A DNA stretch of 64,000 bases from Bacteriovorax stolpii (GCA_945883845.1 CAMCYI010000006.1:100292-164291); one strand, 5' to 3'. Shown: positions 1 to 8,296, numbered from the stretch's first letter. Notes: generated from the letters alone by a model not told the origin. Numbers and translations are program-made.

Positions 1-231
1 TTCCAGATGGCGGATCGTTTGCTTGAGATCGCCAAGTATAAAACCAACTTCCGACGAATAGGTCTCAAACGAACCCTTTCCAAGGTCCGATTTCAGAGCA
101 CTGGAAATCAAAGCTTCGTTTTTTCGGATACTGTTCGAGAGGTTTATTAAAAGATGTTTTCTTTTATCAATGGCAAGTCCGCCGTTCTCATTCCAATATC
201 TGCGAAGTTCAGCGATTTCCTGGATGATCAT
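1..231 (-). CDS. Aldehyde dehydrogenase family protein, N-terminal part only
   Basis: The first 77 codons of a minus-strand gene that runs off the left edge of the window. The translation begins MIIQEIAELRRYWNENGG and continues with KNEALISSALKSDLGK and FETYSSEVGF. This is the typical helical N-terminus of class 3-type aldehyde dehydrogenases (NAD-dependent oxidation of aldehydes to acids). The catalytic Cys and Glu lie outside the window, so activity cannot be judged. The ATG at 231 is only 2 bases beyond the stop codon of the upstream peptide-binding protein, so the two are probably co-transcribed. With the FAD oxidase further upstream, the trio could oxidise an amine to an aldehyde and then to an acid; that pathway is inference. 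Confidence 0.75.
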   Translation of the reverse strand, partial: MIIQEIAELRRYWNENGGLAIDKRKHLLINLSNSIRKNEALISSALKSDLGKGSFETYSSEVGFILGDLKQTIRHLE

Positions 232-233
232 AA

Positions 234-1970
234 CTAATTCTCAATTTTAAGATATTTAACGTAGTTCCTGATGAGCGAGGATTTTCGGAAATTTTTGATC
301 TCCGGATAATGGAGAACAAATGTACTTTCATACATCATCGGTATCCACGGAAGCTCTTCAAAAACAATTGATTCACTTTCGTGAAGGATTTTTTCGCGTT
401 TTTCCTGATTGGAGGTTTTTCTTAACGTCTCATAAAGGTCGTCCACTTTGACATTCGAGTAACCCGATTTATTAATCCCGGGTGAGTTTCTGGATATTAA
501 AAGCTGAGCGATGTTTTCTCCATCGGGATAATCGAAGAACCAGTTATCCGTGAAGAACATCAGCTCACCTGCTCTCCCCTTCCGCAAGAACTCAGAAAAC
601 TCAAGGACTTCGATTTTTACGCGAAAACCAATGGCTTCAAGATGTTCCTTGATGAAATTTGCTTCCATGAGATGAATGGGTTGCGTTCCGCGAGTAGAAT
701 AAATAATTTCCGGAATTTTTGAAGGATCTTCGAAACCGGCCTTTTTCATATATTCTTTTGCGAGCTGAGGATTGAAATTAAAACGAAAGTCGTCGGCAGG
801 AATATATCCCGAGATGCCAGGAACCAGTAATGAGTTCGCACGAAGGTTCGTATTCTGAGAAATGATCTGAATATATTTTGTGTAATCGATAGCGTAAGCA
901 ATGGCGAAACGAAGATTAATGTTCTTTCCAAGAACCGGTTCACGCATGTTGAAAGAGTACCAGCGGTTAGCGAGATTTGGGAAATGTTTGAGCCGAAGAT
1001 CCAGAGATTTCAGCTCAGGAGCAAGTTCTCCTTGCTCGTCATACAATTTAGAAATAAACGTTTTCGGAACACCAAGCAAATCTATTTCACGGGCGAGAAA
1101 TTTATCCCATCTCTCTGCTTCAGGAATAATGTAAAACCGGACGCTATCAATGAACGGTATTTTTTCCTTGGAAGATGTTAGAAGTTTTTGAACGTTGGCG
1201 TATCTGTCACCAGAAGTCGGATAGAAATCTTCACGGTAAGTCGAATTCCGGCTCATTTTGTAAGAGTTGTTGCTGAATCCACGGTAGACATATGGCCCGG
1301 TGCCGATCATCACATTTGTAAGATCATTTTTCGAAAACTCAATCATTTCCCAAGGAACAGGTACGATGAAATTCATGGCGAGTAAGTAGATAAAATTGGG
1401 CTCTGGCTTTTTGAGACTGATCACGAGAGTCCATCGGTCCCGTGCTTCCACTCCCTTGAGAGGAAAGGTGCGAAGTTTTTTCCAGTCGTCACCAATGTCC
1501 TGATTGTAACTATCGAAGCCTTCAATTAATCCGGCGAAGAGGCTTTTACCAGGACTTTTAACACTATCCATTGCGAGGCGCTTGAACTGCATGACGAAGT
1601 CATCAGCATGCATTTCTCTTTTGCCCTTAAAGGCTTCGTGTTCATGAAAGAATACACCACGCTTGATCTTGATCTTGATGATGGTTCCGTCTTTCTCAAT
1701 GGTAGGCATACTTTCTGCGAGGAGAGGCTCGATCTCATAGGGACGCTTCAGATAGTGATATTGATAGAGAGGTTCATGAACCTGTGCCGAAAGAACAAGA
1801 GAGTCATCTGAAAATGCACGAGCAGGATCGAGACTTTCAATATTATTGTCGAGTGAAAGATTAAGTGTGGATTTCTCCAGAGGCTTAAGGTTAAGGCGCT
1901 TCCAGGTCCACCATGTACCAACACCAAAAAGGAAAATGAGAAAACCAAAGGCGAAAGTTTTTTTATTCAT
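234..1970 (-). CDS. Peptide ABC transporter substrate-binding protein (OppA/DppA-like)
   Basis: A 578-aa extracytoplasmic solute-binding protein of family 5 (SBP_bac_5), which binds oligopeptides or similar solutes for an ABC importer. The N-terminus (KKTFAFGFLIFLFGVGTWWTW) is a signal peptide or membrane anchor without a lipobox Cys. Family marks include the LDPARAFSDDS opening, LKRPYEIEPLLAESMP and ADDFVMQFKRL, and the GTGPY core. It is a clear paralogue of the lipoprotein at 31135-32886, which shares the LKRPYE segment. Its ATG overlaps the stop of the upstream oxidase by 4 bases (ATGA), implying translational coupling. No permease or ATPase gene lies beside it, so it may use the transporter at 27.6-31.1 kb, or serve a sensory role. 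Confidence 0.88.
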   Translation of the reverse strand: MNKKTFAFGFLIFLFGVGTWWTWKRLNLKPLEKSTLNLSLDNNIESLDPARAFSDDSLVLSAQVHEPLYQYHYLKRPYEIEPLLAESMPTIEKDGTIIKIKIKRGVFFHEHEAFKGKREMHADDFVMQFKRLAMDSVKSPGKSLFAGLIEGFDSYNQDIGDDWKKLRTFPLKGVEARDRWTLVISLKKPEPNFIYLLAMNFIVPVPWEMIEFSKNDLTNVMIGTGPYVYRGFSNNSYKMSRNSTYREDFYPTSGDRYANVQKLLTSSKEKIPFIDSVRFYIIPEAERWDKFLAREIDLLGVPKTFISKLYDEQGELAPELKSLDLRLKHFPNLANRWYSFNMREPVLGKNINLRFAIAYAIDYTKYIQIISQNTNLRANSLLVPGISGYIPADDFRFNFNPQLAKEYMKKAGFEDPSKIPEIIYSTRGTQPIHLMEANFIKEHLEAIGFRVKIEVLEFSEFLRKGRAGELMFFTDNWFFDYPDGENIAQLLISRNSPGINKSGYSNVKVDDLYETLRKTSNQEKREKILHESESIVFEELPWIPMMYESTFVLHYPEIKNFRKSSLIRNYVKYLKIEN

Positions 1971-3133
1971 AGCTGGATAGATTCTTTCTTGATGCCGGAA
2001 AAAAATGATTCTGTAATCTCTCCGGTGATGAGTGATGCTGTTTGTTTTGCCGCGTGAAATCCCATGCCCATACCGTGGCCGCTGAAGCCACCAACGATAT
2101 AAGTGGTTAAGGGAGCTTGCACTTCCTGAATGATGGGAAGGTCAGTTCCGGTGAAACCCATTGTACCTGCCCAGCGGTGAAGAATTTTGTATTTTAGGCC
2201 AATCGTATCGCGAATGTAATCTTCAAGTGAATTCTGAATCACAGCGGAGAGCCTGTCGAAATCGCCAACTTCATTATCAACATCCAGCATACGTTTCCCA
2301 CCTATGAGAAGAACATTATCTGCGGATTTTCTCCAGTACACTAAATCAGCCGGATCATAATGCAGGTAAGGACTATCAAGTTCTCCTTCGAACTCCACGG
2401 CAAGCATTTGTGCTCTTCTGGCGGTTACGAAAGGCTTGAGAGAAGGATGAAATTGAGGAAGATAACCATTAAGTGCAAGAACGATTTTCTTGGCCTTGAT
2501 CGTGTGGACTTCAGTACGACAACCTTCAGGAGTGAGTTCAAAACCGGAAATATTTTCGACAATCTGAATCTTCCGGGCCTCAAGACTCATCTTGAGCGAC
2601 TGAATAATCTGCATCGGATTAATCTTATATTCCTGGATGGAATTTACATATCCACCTGAAAAACCAGTTCCTAATGTAGGAAATAACTGAGGCGAGTCTA
2701 TCCACTCAAAGCTGAACTCTTCAGGTGAAAAGTCTCCCTTCCACGCATCTGAAGTCTGATTTTTTTTGAGAAGTGTAATGGACTGGCTTTTTTCAGTTTT
2801 AATTTCCGGAGATGAGCGGAGAATATTTTGATGGAGTAACTGGATAGATGTATCTGAAAAATTCAGGATGCTGAGAGCAATCTCTTTACCGTAGAGACGG
2901 TTGAGTTCACGGTAGAATTGCGCGCTTCCTTTTGTAAGAAAGCCGGCATTCCTGCCACTCGCACCTTCGCCCACTTGGCGTCGATCGAGAACAGTGATCT
3001 TTAGAGAAGGATCCATCTCGCTAAGCCACCAAGCTGTAGAAAGACCTACGAATCCTCCTCCGAGAATCAAAACGTCTGTGCTGAAACCCGGGAGGGAGAA
3101 AGAATGGGGTCTTTGCCAATGAGAAAAAGTCAT
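1967..3133 (-). CDS. FAD-dependent oxidoreductase (DAO family, PuuB/OrdL-like)
   Basis: A roughly 388-aa flavoprotein of the D-amino-acid-oxidase fold, expected to oxidise an amine or amino acid with FAD. The dinucleotide-binding motif is VLILGGGFVGLSTAWWL near residue 20, followed by VLDRRQVGEGASGRNAGF, the pattern of gamma-glutamylputrescine oxidase-like proteins. The C-terminal flavin contact is VGGFSGHGMGMGFHAAK. The frame is open further upstream (to 3190), but the ATG at 3133 is preferred because AGGA sits 6-7 bases before it and it lies just after the stop of the preceding gene. Linkage to a solute-binding protein and an aldehyde dehydrogenase supports an amine-catabolism operon; the substrate is unknown. 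Confidence 0.85.
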   Translation of the reverse strand: MTFSHWQRPHSFSLPGFSTDVLILGGGFVGLSTAWWLSEMDPSLKITVLDRRQVGEGASGRNAGFLTKGSAQFYRELNRLYGKEIALSILNFSDTSIQLLHQNILRSSPEIKTEKSQSITLLKKNQTSDAWKGDFSPEEFSFEWIDSPQLFPTLGTGFSGGYVNSIQEYKINPMQIIQSLKMSLEARKIQIVENISGFELTPEGCRTEVHTIKAKKIVLALNGYLPQFHPSLKPFVTARRAQMLAVEFEGELDSPYLHYDPADLVYWRKSADNVLLIGGKRMLDVDNEVGDFDRLSAVIQNSLEDYIRDTIGLKYKILHRWAGTMGFTGTDLPIIQEVQAPLTTYIVGGFSGHGMGMGFHAAKQTASLITGEITESFFSGIKKESIQL

Positions 3134-3134
3134 G

Positions 3135-4007
3135 TCACTTCCTGAGGAGCCTGAAGTTAAGATGGTACTCAAAAGAATCAAACGTCTCATCTTTGGAATG
3201 TTTTTGCTTGAACTCTACGTAAGATTCTTTTCTAAGAAGATCGGCGATTTCCTTTGCTTTAAAACCAAAGCTTGAAGTTACCAGCCGGTCATCAGAATTA
3301 AGCCCGATCAAAAGGTCAGCAAGGGCTTTGATCTCCTGCCTGAGCTTAATAAGGATCTCAGCGCTCTGAGGATCGTAGCTGCCGTAAACAGCAATGGCGA
3401 TGTCGATGATGATAGACGAAAGTTTTTGAAGCTTTTTAATATCGTCGCCATCCGATTCAATGATCCCGTAATCTACGATCAAATGACTGTCAGGTCTTTT
3501 TGCCGGAATCCCTACGAGAGGAAAAATGGCGCGATCAATTTCATTGAGGAAGAAACTATCGCCTGAATTAACACCTTTGTAGATCGAAGAAACCTTGCCC
3601 GTTGGAATAACACCATCTGTAACAAAGAAATAAACGTAGATATCATCCTTGAACATGATTTCGCTTCGTTTGATTACATCCATCTTGAAAGCATGAAGTG
3701 AGACTTCAGGTACTTCACCTTCAAATTTCTCGGCTTTTTTCCAGGCATCGAATTGATCCGGACGAGGAAGAGTAAACGAACGCTGGCCCTTGGTGCTGGT
3801 CAGGAGAGGTGCCAGAAGATCCGGATCGACATTCTTCTCACGAAGTACCTGAAGCACTGCCTGAATCTGAGGACGATGGATGGAAGAAGATTTGACACCC
3901 TCAACATGAAGACGTGCAGCCTCCAGAAAAACAGGGATGATTCTTGATTCTTCGGCCTGAGCAAATGCGGAAAGAAGCAGAGCAACGGCGATGAGAATGG
4001 TCTTCAT
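3135..4007 (-). CDS. Secreted protein of unknown function
   Basis: A 290-aa protein with a clean Sec signal peptide (MKTILIAVALLLSAFAQA, cleavage after AQA). The mature part is mixed and charged with no family I recognise and no metal or catalytic motif that stands out. Segments such as IYVYFFVTDGVIPTGKVSSIYKGVNSG suggest a beta-rich domain. Translation starts at ATG 4007 with AAGGA seven bases upstream. The stop codon lies one base before the start of the FAD oxidase, so this is probably the first gene of the minus-strand operon running to the left edge. Confidence 0.7.
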   Translation of the reverse strand: MKTILIAVALLLSAFAQAEESRIIPVFLEAARLHVEGVKSSSIHRPQIQAVLQVLREKNVDPDLLAPLLTSTKGQRSFTLPRPDQFDAWKKAEKFEGEVPEVSLHAFKMDVIKRSEIMFKDDIYVYFFVTDGVIPTGKVSSIYKGVNSGDSFFLNEIDRAIFPLVGIPAKRPDSHLIVDYGIIESDGDDIKKLQKLSSIIIDIAIAVYGSYDPQSAEILIKLRQEIKALADLLIGLNSDDRLVTSSFGFKAKEIADLLRKESYVEFKQKHSKDETFDSFEYHLNFRLLRK

Positions 4008-4071
4008 GAAATTTCCTTGTTGATTGGAAAAATCATACCATCAGTGATCGGTCAGTACGAAGAAAAAGGTG

Positions 4072-4314
4072 TTAAGCGGATTTTTTCTGAGATTTTAATT
4101 CAGGATAGAAATCTTCCTCGTACTCACTCTTGTACTTGAGAAAGACCTGGTAGTTTCCGAATTCAACTTCTGACATCATGCCAATTTGCTCATCGAGAGA
4201 TTTGCGAAAACACATATCAATGAAGTTGAGATGAAATGGATCCAGATTAACGAAAAATGCTTCGTTTAGAGGGACTGTCTTGAGAAGATCTTTGAGACTT
4301 TTTGCTGGATGCAT
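4072..4314 (-). CDS. Small hypothetical protein (80 aa)
   Basis: An 80-residue acidic/charged cytoplasmic protein (starts MHPAKSLKDLLKTVPLNEAF, ends with KSQKKSA). AAGGA lies eight bases before the ATG, which supports it as a real gene. It sits 64 bp upstream of the secreted-protein gene on the same strand. I do not recognise a family. Confidence 0.6.
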   Translation of the reverse strand: MHPAKSLKDLLKTVPLNEAFFVNLDPFHLNFIDMCFRKSLDEQIGMMSEVEFGNYQVFLKYKSEYEEDFYPELKSQKKSA

Positions 4315-4394
4315 ATTCCACTTCCTTCAGTATTCTCATCGGTTTTTTGATGGCACAGGTTAGAAAATATTTTTTATAACTTTGCGACATAAAA

Positions 4395-5186
4395 ATGGAC
4401 GTTTATAATGAAAGCAAGACTAAGGAGCTCAGCTTAAAAGGCGCATACCTGACTTATCAAATCACCTTTCTTTCCATCTTTGCGGCCAGCTATCTGCTGA
4501 TGAAAATGTTGAGTTTTGTTTTCAGCAAGCACACGGTATCAGCGCGTATTTTTTTTCTGACTCCATATTTGTCACCAAGAAGTTTACGATTCAAGGGTAC
4601 TCAGCCTCCATTCGCTATTCTGCAGACTTTTTTAATGGCGACACTTCTCACGGTCATTCTGGTTGTATTGGGCAGAAACATGTTGATGCCATTTAATTAC
4701 CTCAAAATAATTCTCATCTCACCTGTTATATATTTTATGACTGAAGCTATTGGAGCTCTCGGGCAACTTACTTTTTCTCCATGGTATCCAGAGTCTTACC
4801 CCATTCACGGCCACCCTCTTTCGAGTCCAAGTCTTAGTCAATTTTGGGGAAATCACTGGAACCTTTGGGTTCAGGATTGGCTCAAGGATATTGGAAGTAA
4901 GTTTTCGCGCCAAAGAGTTGTTCGCCTTACCGGATTTTTTCTTTTGTCAGGACTTTTCCACGAAGTAATGGTGAACCTTCCTTACTGGATCATCTATAAA
5001 AAATCATATTTCGGAACGATGATGTCTTATTTCCTCTGTCAGGCCGTTGCTCTGTGGATGGACAAGAAATTTTTTCGTCACTCTCCTTCATGGATAAGAA
5101 AAACATTCATGTTGCTTGCGATCTTCCTTCCTGCTCCTTTATTTGTTAATATTCCCATTCTTACTTTCCTGGGGTTTCTATCATGA
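4395..5186 (+). CDS. MBOAT / wax-synthase-like membrane acyltransferase
   Basis: A 263-aa polytopic membrane protein with about six to seven hydrophobic helices. The segment SLSQFWGNHWNLWVQDWL near residues 150-170 matches the FWxxRWN-type motif of wax synthase-like MBOAT proteins (MBOAT_2), and the downstream SGLFHEVMVN carries the conserved membrane-embedded histidine. Such enzymes move acyl groups onto alcohols or other lipophilic acceptors. It is at the short end for the family. The stop overlaps the next start (ATGA at 5183-5186), so the two are translationally coupled. The acyl acceptor cannot be told from sequence. Confidence 0.68.
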   Translation: MDVYNESKTKELSLKGAYLTYQITFLSIFAASYLLMKMLSFVFSKHTVSARIFFLTPYLSPRSLRFKGTQPPFAILQTFLMATLLTVILVVLGRNMLMPFNYLKIILISPVIYFMTEAIGALGQLTFSPWYPESYPIHGHPLSSPSLSQFWGNHWNLWVQDWLKDIGSKFSRQRVVRLTGFFLLSGLFHEVMVNLPYWIIYKKSYFGTMMSYFLCQAVALWMDKKFFRHSPSWIRKTFMLLAIFLPAPLFVNIPILTFLGFLS

Positions 5187-5527
5187 GTGATTTCTGGTTC
5201 AACATTCTGCTCGAAATCGGACTACTGGTACTGCTGGGAGTTCTCTATTATTTTTACCAGCGGAAAAAAATTCTCAGTTACGAAGCTGATAAAGGCCCGT
5301 TGCTCATGGGCTACATTCTCCAGTGTTGCCTTTCAGAAAGAGGTGAAGATCCGTCGCCAGATCTTGATCCTGTGATAGAGGTCCTCGACGATTATCTACA
5401 TCATAAAAGTGGATCAGCTCCTGTGGCCATCATTCAGCATTTTATCAAACAAGGGAAAGGCTCAGTGGAACTTCTCGCTGTCATGAAGGAAGCGCTGAAC
5501 GAGCTGGAAGGTGATGGAAAAAAATAA
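5183..5527 (+). CDS. Small membrane-anchored protein of unknown function
   Basis: A 114-aa protein with one N-terminal transmembrane helix (WFNILLEIGLLVLLGVLYYFY) followed by a cytoplasmic-type helical domain ending ELEGDGKK. No family recognised. It overlaps the MBOAT gene by 4 bases at its start and greB by about 14 bases at its end, so all three appear to be one operon. A role as accessory to the acyltransferase is possible but unproven. Confidence 0.65.
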   Translation: MSDFWFNILLEIGLLVLLGVLYYFYQRKKILSYEADKGPLLMGYILQCCLSERGEDPSPDLDPVIEVLDDYLHHKSGSAPVAIIQHFIKQGKGSVELLAVMKEALNELEGDGKK

Positions 5528-5999
5528 TTACATTACCCCTGCGGGTCAGAAGAAGCTTGCGGATGAACTCGATCAGCTGATGAAAGTAGAAAGACCTGAA
5601 GTCACAAGACTCGTTTCATGGGCGGCCAGTAACGGTGACCGTTCTGAGAATGCAGACTACATCTATGGAAAAAAAAGATTACGTGAAATCGATCGTCGCA
5701 TCCGATTTCTTTCTCAAAGATTAGACGCCGCAGTCGTCGTTGATCCAACAACTATCACGTCTGAAAAAATTCAGTTTGGCGCAACGGTAAAGGTCCAGGA
5801 CGAAGAAGGACAGACGAAAGTCATTACAATTGTAGGGGTTGACGAGGTAGACACATCGCAGAACCATTACAGCTGGCAGTCACCTGTGGGCAGATCATTA
5901 CTTGGAAAACAGATTGGTGACGAGGTCACTATTCATATCCCTGCAGGTGAACTAGTGTATTCCGTAGTAAGTATAGAGTTTAAAACAATTACGAGGTGA
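5514..5999 (+). CDS. greB: Transcription elongation factor GreB
   Basis: A 161-aa Gre factor that stimulates RNA polymerase to cleave the 3' end of backtracked transcripts. The N-terminal coiled coil is highly conserved: ERPEVTRLVSWAASNGDRSENADYIYG and KKRLREIDRRIRFL, with the acidic tip (residues D and E of GDRSENADY) that coordinates the catalytic metal. The C-terminal FKBP-like domain shows SWQSPVGRSLLGK and IPAGELVYSVVSIEF. The GDRSENADY and RLREIDRR signature is that of GreB rather than GreA. An in-frame GTG at 5511 precedes the ATG at 5514; ATG is chosen, with GGAAG at 5506-5510 as a closely spaced ribosome site inside the preceding gene. Confidence 0.93.
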   Translation: MEKNNYITPAGQKKLADELDQLMKVERPEVTRLVSWAASNGDRSENADYIYGKKRLREIDRRIRFLSQRLDAAVVVDPTTITSEKIQFGATVKVQDEEGQTKVITIVGVDEVDTSQNHYSWQSPVGRSLLGKQIGDEVTIHIPAGELVYSVVSIEFKTITR

Positions 6000-6002
6000 C
6001 CC

Positions 6003-6386
6003 ATGAAAAGTCTATCTTTCCTGTTTCTCATGATTTTTTCTGCGACAGCGTTTGCAATGACGGAAGTTATCTGTGACGGCCGTCAGTCTGGAAAGAGAGT
6101 TGTCATTGAAGTTGATGGTAGATTTGGCGGAAGCTATTTCCGTGATGCAATTCTGGCCATTACAGATTCTGCCGGTGTTGTGACAAGAACTCGTCACAAT
6201 CTTACTTACCGTGCTCCATGGGGTGGATCTCGCCGCATGACTTACGAAGGTGCTGAACTCCGTCTCGAAGTTGATACCTGGCCGGACCAAGTTCCTCAGT
6301 GGCAAAGACCTTACTTCGGAACAGCGTATGTGAGAGCGCTGAACTCTTACGTTCAGGTGAACTGCCGTTATCCTAACATTCACTAA
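6003..6386 (+). CDS. Small secreted protein of unknown function
   Basis: A 127-aa protein with a typical signal peptide (MKSLSFLFLMIFSATAFA). The mature ~108 residues are beta-rich, contain two cysteines (VICDG near the N-terminus and VNCRYP near the end) that could form a disulfide, and many aromatic/basic residues. It begins 3 bases after the greB stop and is followed by a strong terminator, so it is the last gene of the 4395-6426 transcription unit. No family recognised. Confidence 0.68.
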   Translation: MKSLSFLFLMIFSATAFAMTEVICDGRQSGKRVVIEVDGRFGGSYFRDAILAITDSAGVVTRTRHNLTYRAPWGGSRRMTYEGAELRLEVDTWPDQVPQWQRPYFGTAYVRALNSYVQVNCRYPNIH

Positions 6387-6402
6387 ACTTAAAACTTCCT
6401 TG

Positions 6403-6426
6403 AAGGCCCCCTCGAGGGGCCTTTTT
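6403..6426 (+). terminator. Rho-independent terminator after the greB operon
   Basis: An 8-bp perfect stem (AAGGCCCC at 6403-6410 with GGGGCCTT at 6416-6423), 5-base loop and a T run to 6426. The radical SAM start codon follows only 5 bases later. Confidence 0.9.
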
Positions 6427-6431
6427 AATTT

Positions 6432-7334
6432 ATGCGCTTTCTAAGAACCTACATTGAGATCTCCAACATCTGTAACCTTCAGTGCACTTTCTGCCCTGAA
6501 GTTGAACGCGAGAAAAAAGTTCTCACGACAAAAGAGTTTAGAGACACACTCGTCCAGGTTCTTCCTCACACAGAGCAAGTTTGTCTTCACCTCATGGGCG
6601 AGCCCCTCGCGCATCCGGAATTCAAAGAAATTCTCCAGATCTGCGAAGATGAAAAAGCTGTCATTCATCTCGTTACAAACGGCACACTCCTCTCAAAGTA
6701 TGATTTTGATGTTTTCTTTAAAACAAAGGCCATCAGACAAATCAATTTCTCACTTCATAGTTTCAAGGATAATTTCCCTGGGCAAGATGTTAGACCGTAT
6801 CTCTATGACATCCTCCAGTTTTCAAGAGAAGCATTGAAAGCGAGACCAGACCTCTACATCAACTACCGATTCTGGAATCTGGAAACTCTCAAATCATCTA
6901 ATGATGAAAACAAAGAACTCATTGATCATATCTGCGAGTTCTTCCAAGTCCCCATTGGAGAACGTGCAGACATTAGTTTCCGTAAAAGTAAAAATATCAC
7001 AGGCCGTGTGTACTTTCATTTCGACACCCGCTTCGAATGGCCGAATCTCGGCGATCCAGAACGGGGAGATAAAGGTTTCTGCCACGCTCTCTCACAACAG
7101 ATCGGAATCCACGCCGACGGCACCATAGTCCCCTGCTGTCTGGATAAAGAAGCCAAAGTTCCTTTGGGCAATATTCACGAAAAAAGCTTCGCAGAAATTC
7201 TCAGCGATCCGCGTCTCACTCGCATGCGCGACGGATTTGCAAAACATCATCTCACTGAAGAACTTTGTCGTAAGTGCACGTATATCAAGCGCTTTGATAA
7301 CAAGAGTCCCCGCCCCGATAATGCCCCTGTATAA
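6432..7334 (+). CDS. Radical SAM / SPASM domain protein
   Basis: A 300-aa radical S-adenosylmethionine enzyme. The [4Fe-4S] motif CNLQCTFC (Cys14, Cys18, Cys21) binds the AdoMet cluster, followed by HLMGEPLAHPEF, the conserved GEP-type SAM-contact motif. The C-terminus has a SPASM-like cysteine set: GFCHALSQQIGIHADGTIVPCCLDKE and LCRKCTYIKRFD, which would hold one or two auxiliary clusters. Such proteins modify peptides or small molecules; no precursor peptide gene is adjacent and the substrate is unknown. The ATG at 6432 lies right behind the terminator hairpin; the only ribosome-site-like sequence is GAGGGG inside that hairpin. Confidence 0.85.
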   Translation: MRFLRTYIEISNICNLQCTFCPEVEREKKVLTTKEFRDTLVQVLPHTEQVCLHLMGEPLAHPEFKEILQICEDEKAVIHLVTNGTLLSKYDFDVFFKTKAIRQINFSLHSFKDNFPGQDVRPYLYDILQFSREALKARPDLYINYRFWNLETLKSSNDENKELIDHICEFFQVPIGERADISFRKSKNITGRVYFHFDTRFEWPNLGDPERGDKGFCHALSQQIGIHADGTIVPCCLDKEAKVPLGNIHEKSFAEILSDPRLTRMRDGFAKHHLTEELCRKCTYIKRFDNKSPRPDNAPV

Positions 7335-7360
7335 AATTTTAAATTCAAGAGAAATTTTCG

Positions 7361-7389
7361 TTGATTTACGGAAAAATTACGCTTAGACT
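7361..7389 (+). promoter_or_regulatory. lexA promoter (-35/-10)
   Basis: TTGATT (7361-7366) and TAGACT (7384-7389) are separated by exactly 17 bases, a good sigma-70-type promoter. Transcription would start near 7396, immediately before the repeat/operator region at 7397-7419. Confidence 0.6.
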
Positions 7390-7396
7390 GGTTTTA

Positions 7397-7419
7397 ACTA
7401 CGGAAACACTACGGAGTAA
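7397..7419 (+). promoter_or_regulatory. Candidate LexA operator in the lexA leader
   Basis: Contains a direct repeat (ACTACGGAAACACTACGGAG) and CTACGGAGTAA at 7409-7419. The latter differs by one base from the TTAC-N3-GTAA box reported for LexA of Bdellovibrio bacteriovorus. The site also holds the GGAG ribosome-binding site of lexA, so repressor binding would block both elongation and initiation. Autoregulation is the family norm; the exact box here is inference. Confidence 0.5.
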
Positions 7420-7424
7420 AAATC

Positions 7425-8018
7425 ATGGCCCTTACAAAGAAACAAAAAGAAGTTCTGGATTACATCACAGAGTACGTTCGTGAGAACAGCTACTCTCCGA
7501 CTCAGAAGGAAATCCAGGAAAATTTCGGATTTAAATCTCTGGGTTCTGTTCAGGATTATATTAAATATCTCACTAACGGAGGCTATCTTCTGAATGACTC
7601 TCATTCAGTCCGAGGCCTCATGCCATCCACAGTTCAGCAAAATACTGAAGAGATCCCTCTCCTCGGTTCAATCGCGGCAGGTGTTCCCATTGAGGCCATT
7701 GAGAACAGCGACATGATCAGCATCCCCGTCTCAATGCTTGGACGTGGAAAACACTACGCCCTCAAAGTGAAGGGCGAGTCCATGATCGAGGAAGGAATCT
7801 TAAGTGGTGATATCGCCATTATCAAACATGCCAACGATGCCCAGAACGGGCAGATCGTCGTAGCTGTGGTTGATAATGAAACAACCCTCAAGCGTTATTT
7901 TAAAAAAGCCAAACAGATTGAATTGCATCCCGCTAACAAGACCATGAAGCCTATTATCATCAAAGATAAAGAGTGCGAGATTCGGGGTCTTCTTGTGGGT
8001 TTGCTCAGAACTTACTAA
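7425..8018 (+). CDS. lexA: LexA repressor (SOS regulator)
   Basis: A 197-aa LexA with the N-terminal winged helix (KKQKEVLDYITEYVRENSYS, SPTQKEIQENFGFKSLGSV) and C-terminal S24 autoprotease domain. The self-cleavage bond is Ala85-Gly86 (GSIAAGVP). The catalytic dyad is Ser119 (KGESMIEEGI) and Lys156 (NETTLKRYF). It represses DNA-damage genes until RecA filaments promote its cleavage. Length and motif spacing are standard. It has its own promoter and operator, and is followed 56 bp later by a 65-aa gene. Confidence 0.96.
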   Translation: MALTKKQKEVLDYITEYVRENSYSPTQKEIQENFGFKSLGSVQDYIKYLTNGGYLLNDSHSVRGLMPSTVQQNTEEIPLLGSIAAGVPIEAIENSDMISIPVSMLGRGKHYALKVKGESMIEEGILSGDIAIIKHANDAQNGQIVVAVVDNETTLKRYFKKAKQIELHPANKTMKPIIIKDKECEIRGLLVGLLRTY

Positions 8019-8074
8019 GACACAAAAGTTACACACACAGTTTCTTTCCAACAAACTCGTCAAGGAGGACGTTT

Positions 8075-8272
8075 ATGATGGCACACGCGCGCCCACTAAC
8101 AACAACAATTGAACTTACAGAAACAGAACTTTTCGCGAAGATTCAGCTCCAGCTTGTAAACCGCTACTCCGTCGACCCTCACCTCGCCTCAGAAATGGCC
8201 TGGGATCTCATCGACGTATTGTCAGCAGTCGATAGCGACATTGATATCTTCGAGAAATATTTCCTGCAATAA
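8075..8272 (+). CDS. Small protein downstream of lexA (65 aa)
   Basis: A 65-aa acidic protein beginning MMAHARPLTTTIELTETELF and ending IFEKYFLQ. A strong ribosome site (AAGGAGG at about 8062-8068) precedes the double ATG at 8075/8078, so this start is preferred over the longer open frame from 7973, which would overlap lexA out of frame. No family recognised. Same strand and no terminator between, so it is probably co-transcribed with lexA and thus possibly SOS-regulated. Confidence 0.62.
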   Translation: MMAHARPLTTTIELTETELFAKIQLQLVNRYSVDPHLASEMAWDLIDVLSAVDSDIDIFEKYFLQ

Positions 8273-8296
8273 TTTTTCTCACGCTAACAAATAAAA

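Noticed and set aside
7973..8074. Longer start for the 65-aa gene
   Set aside because: It would overlap lexA out of frame, whereas a strong AAGGAGG site precedes the ATG at 8075.
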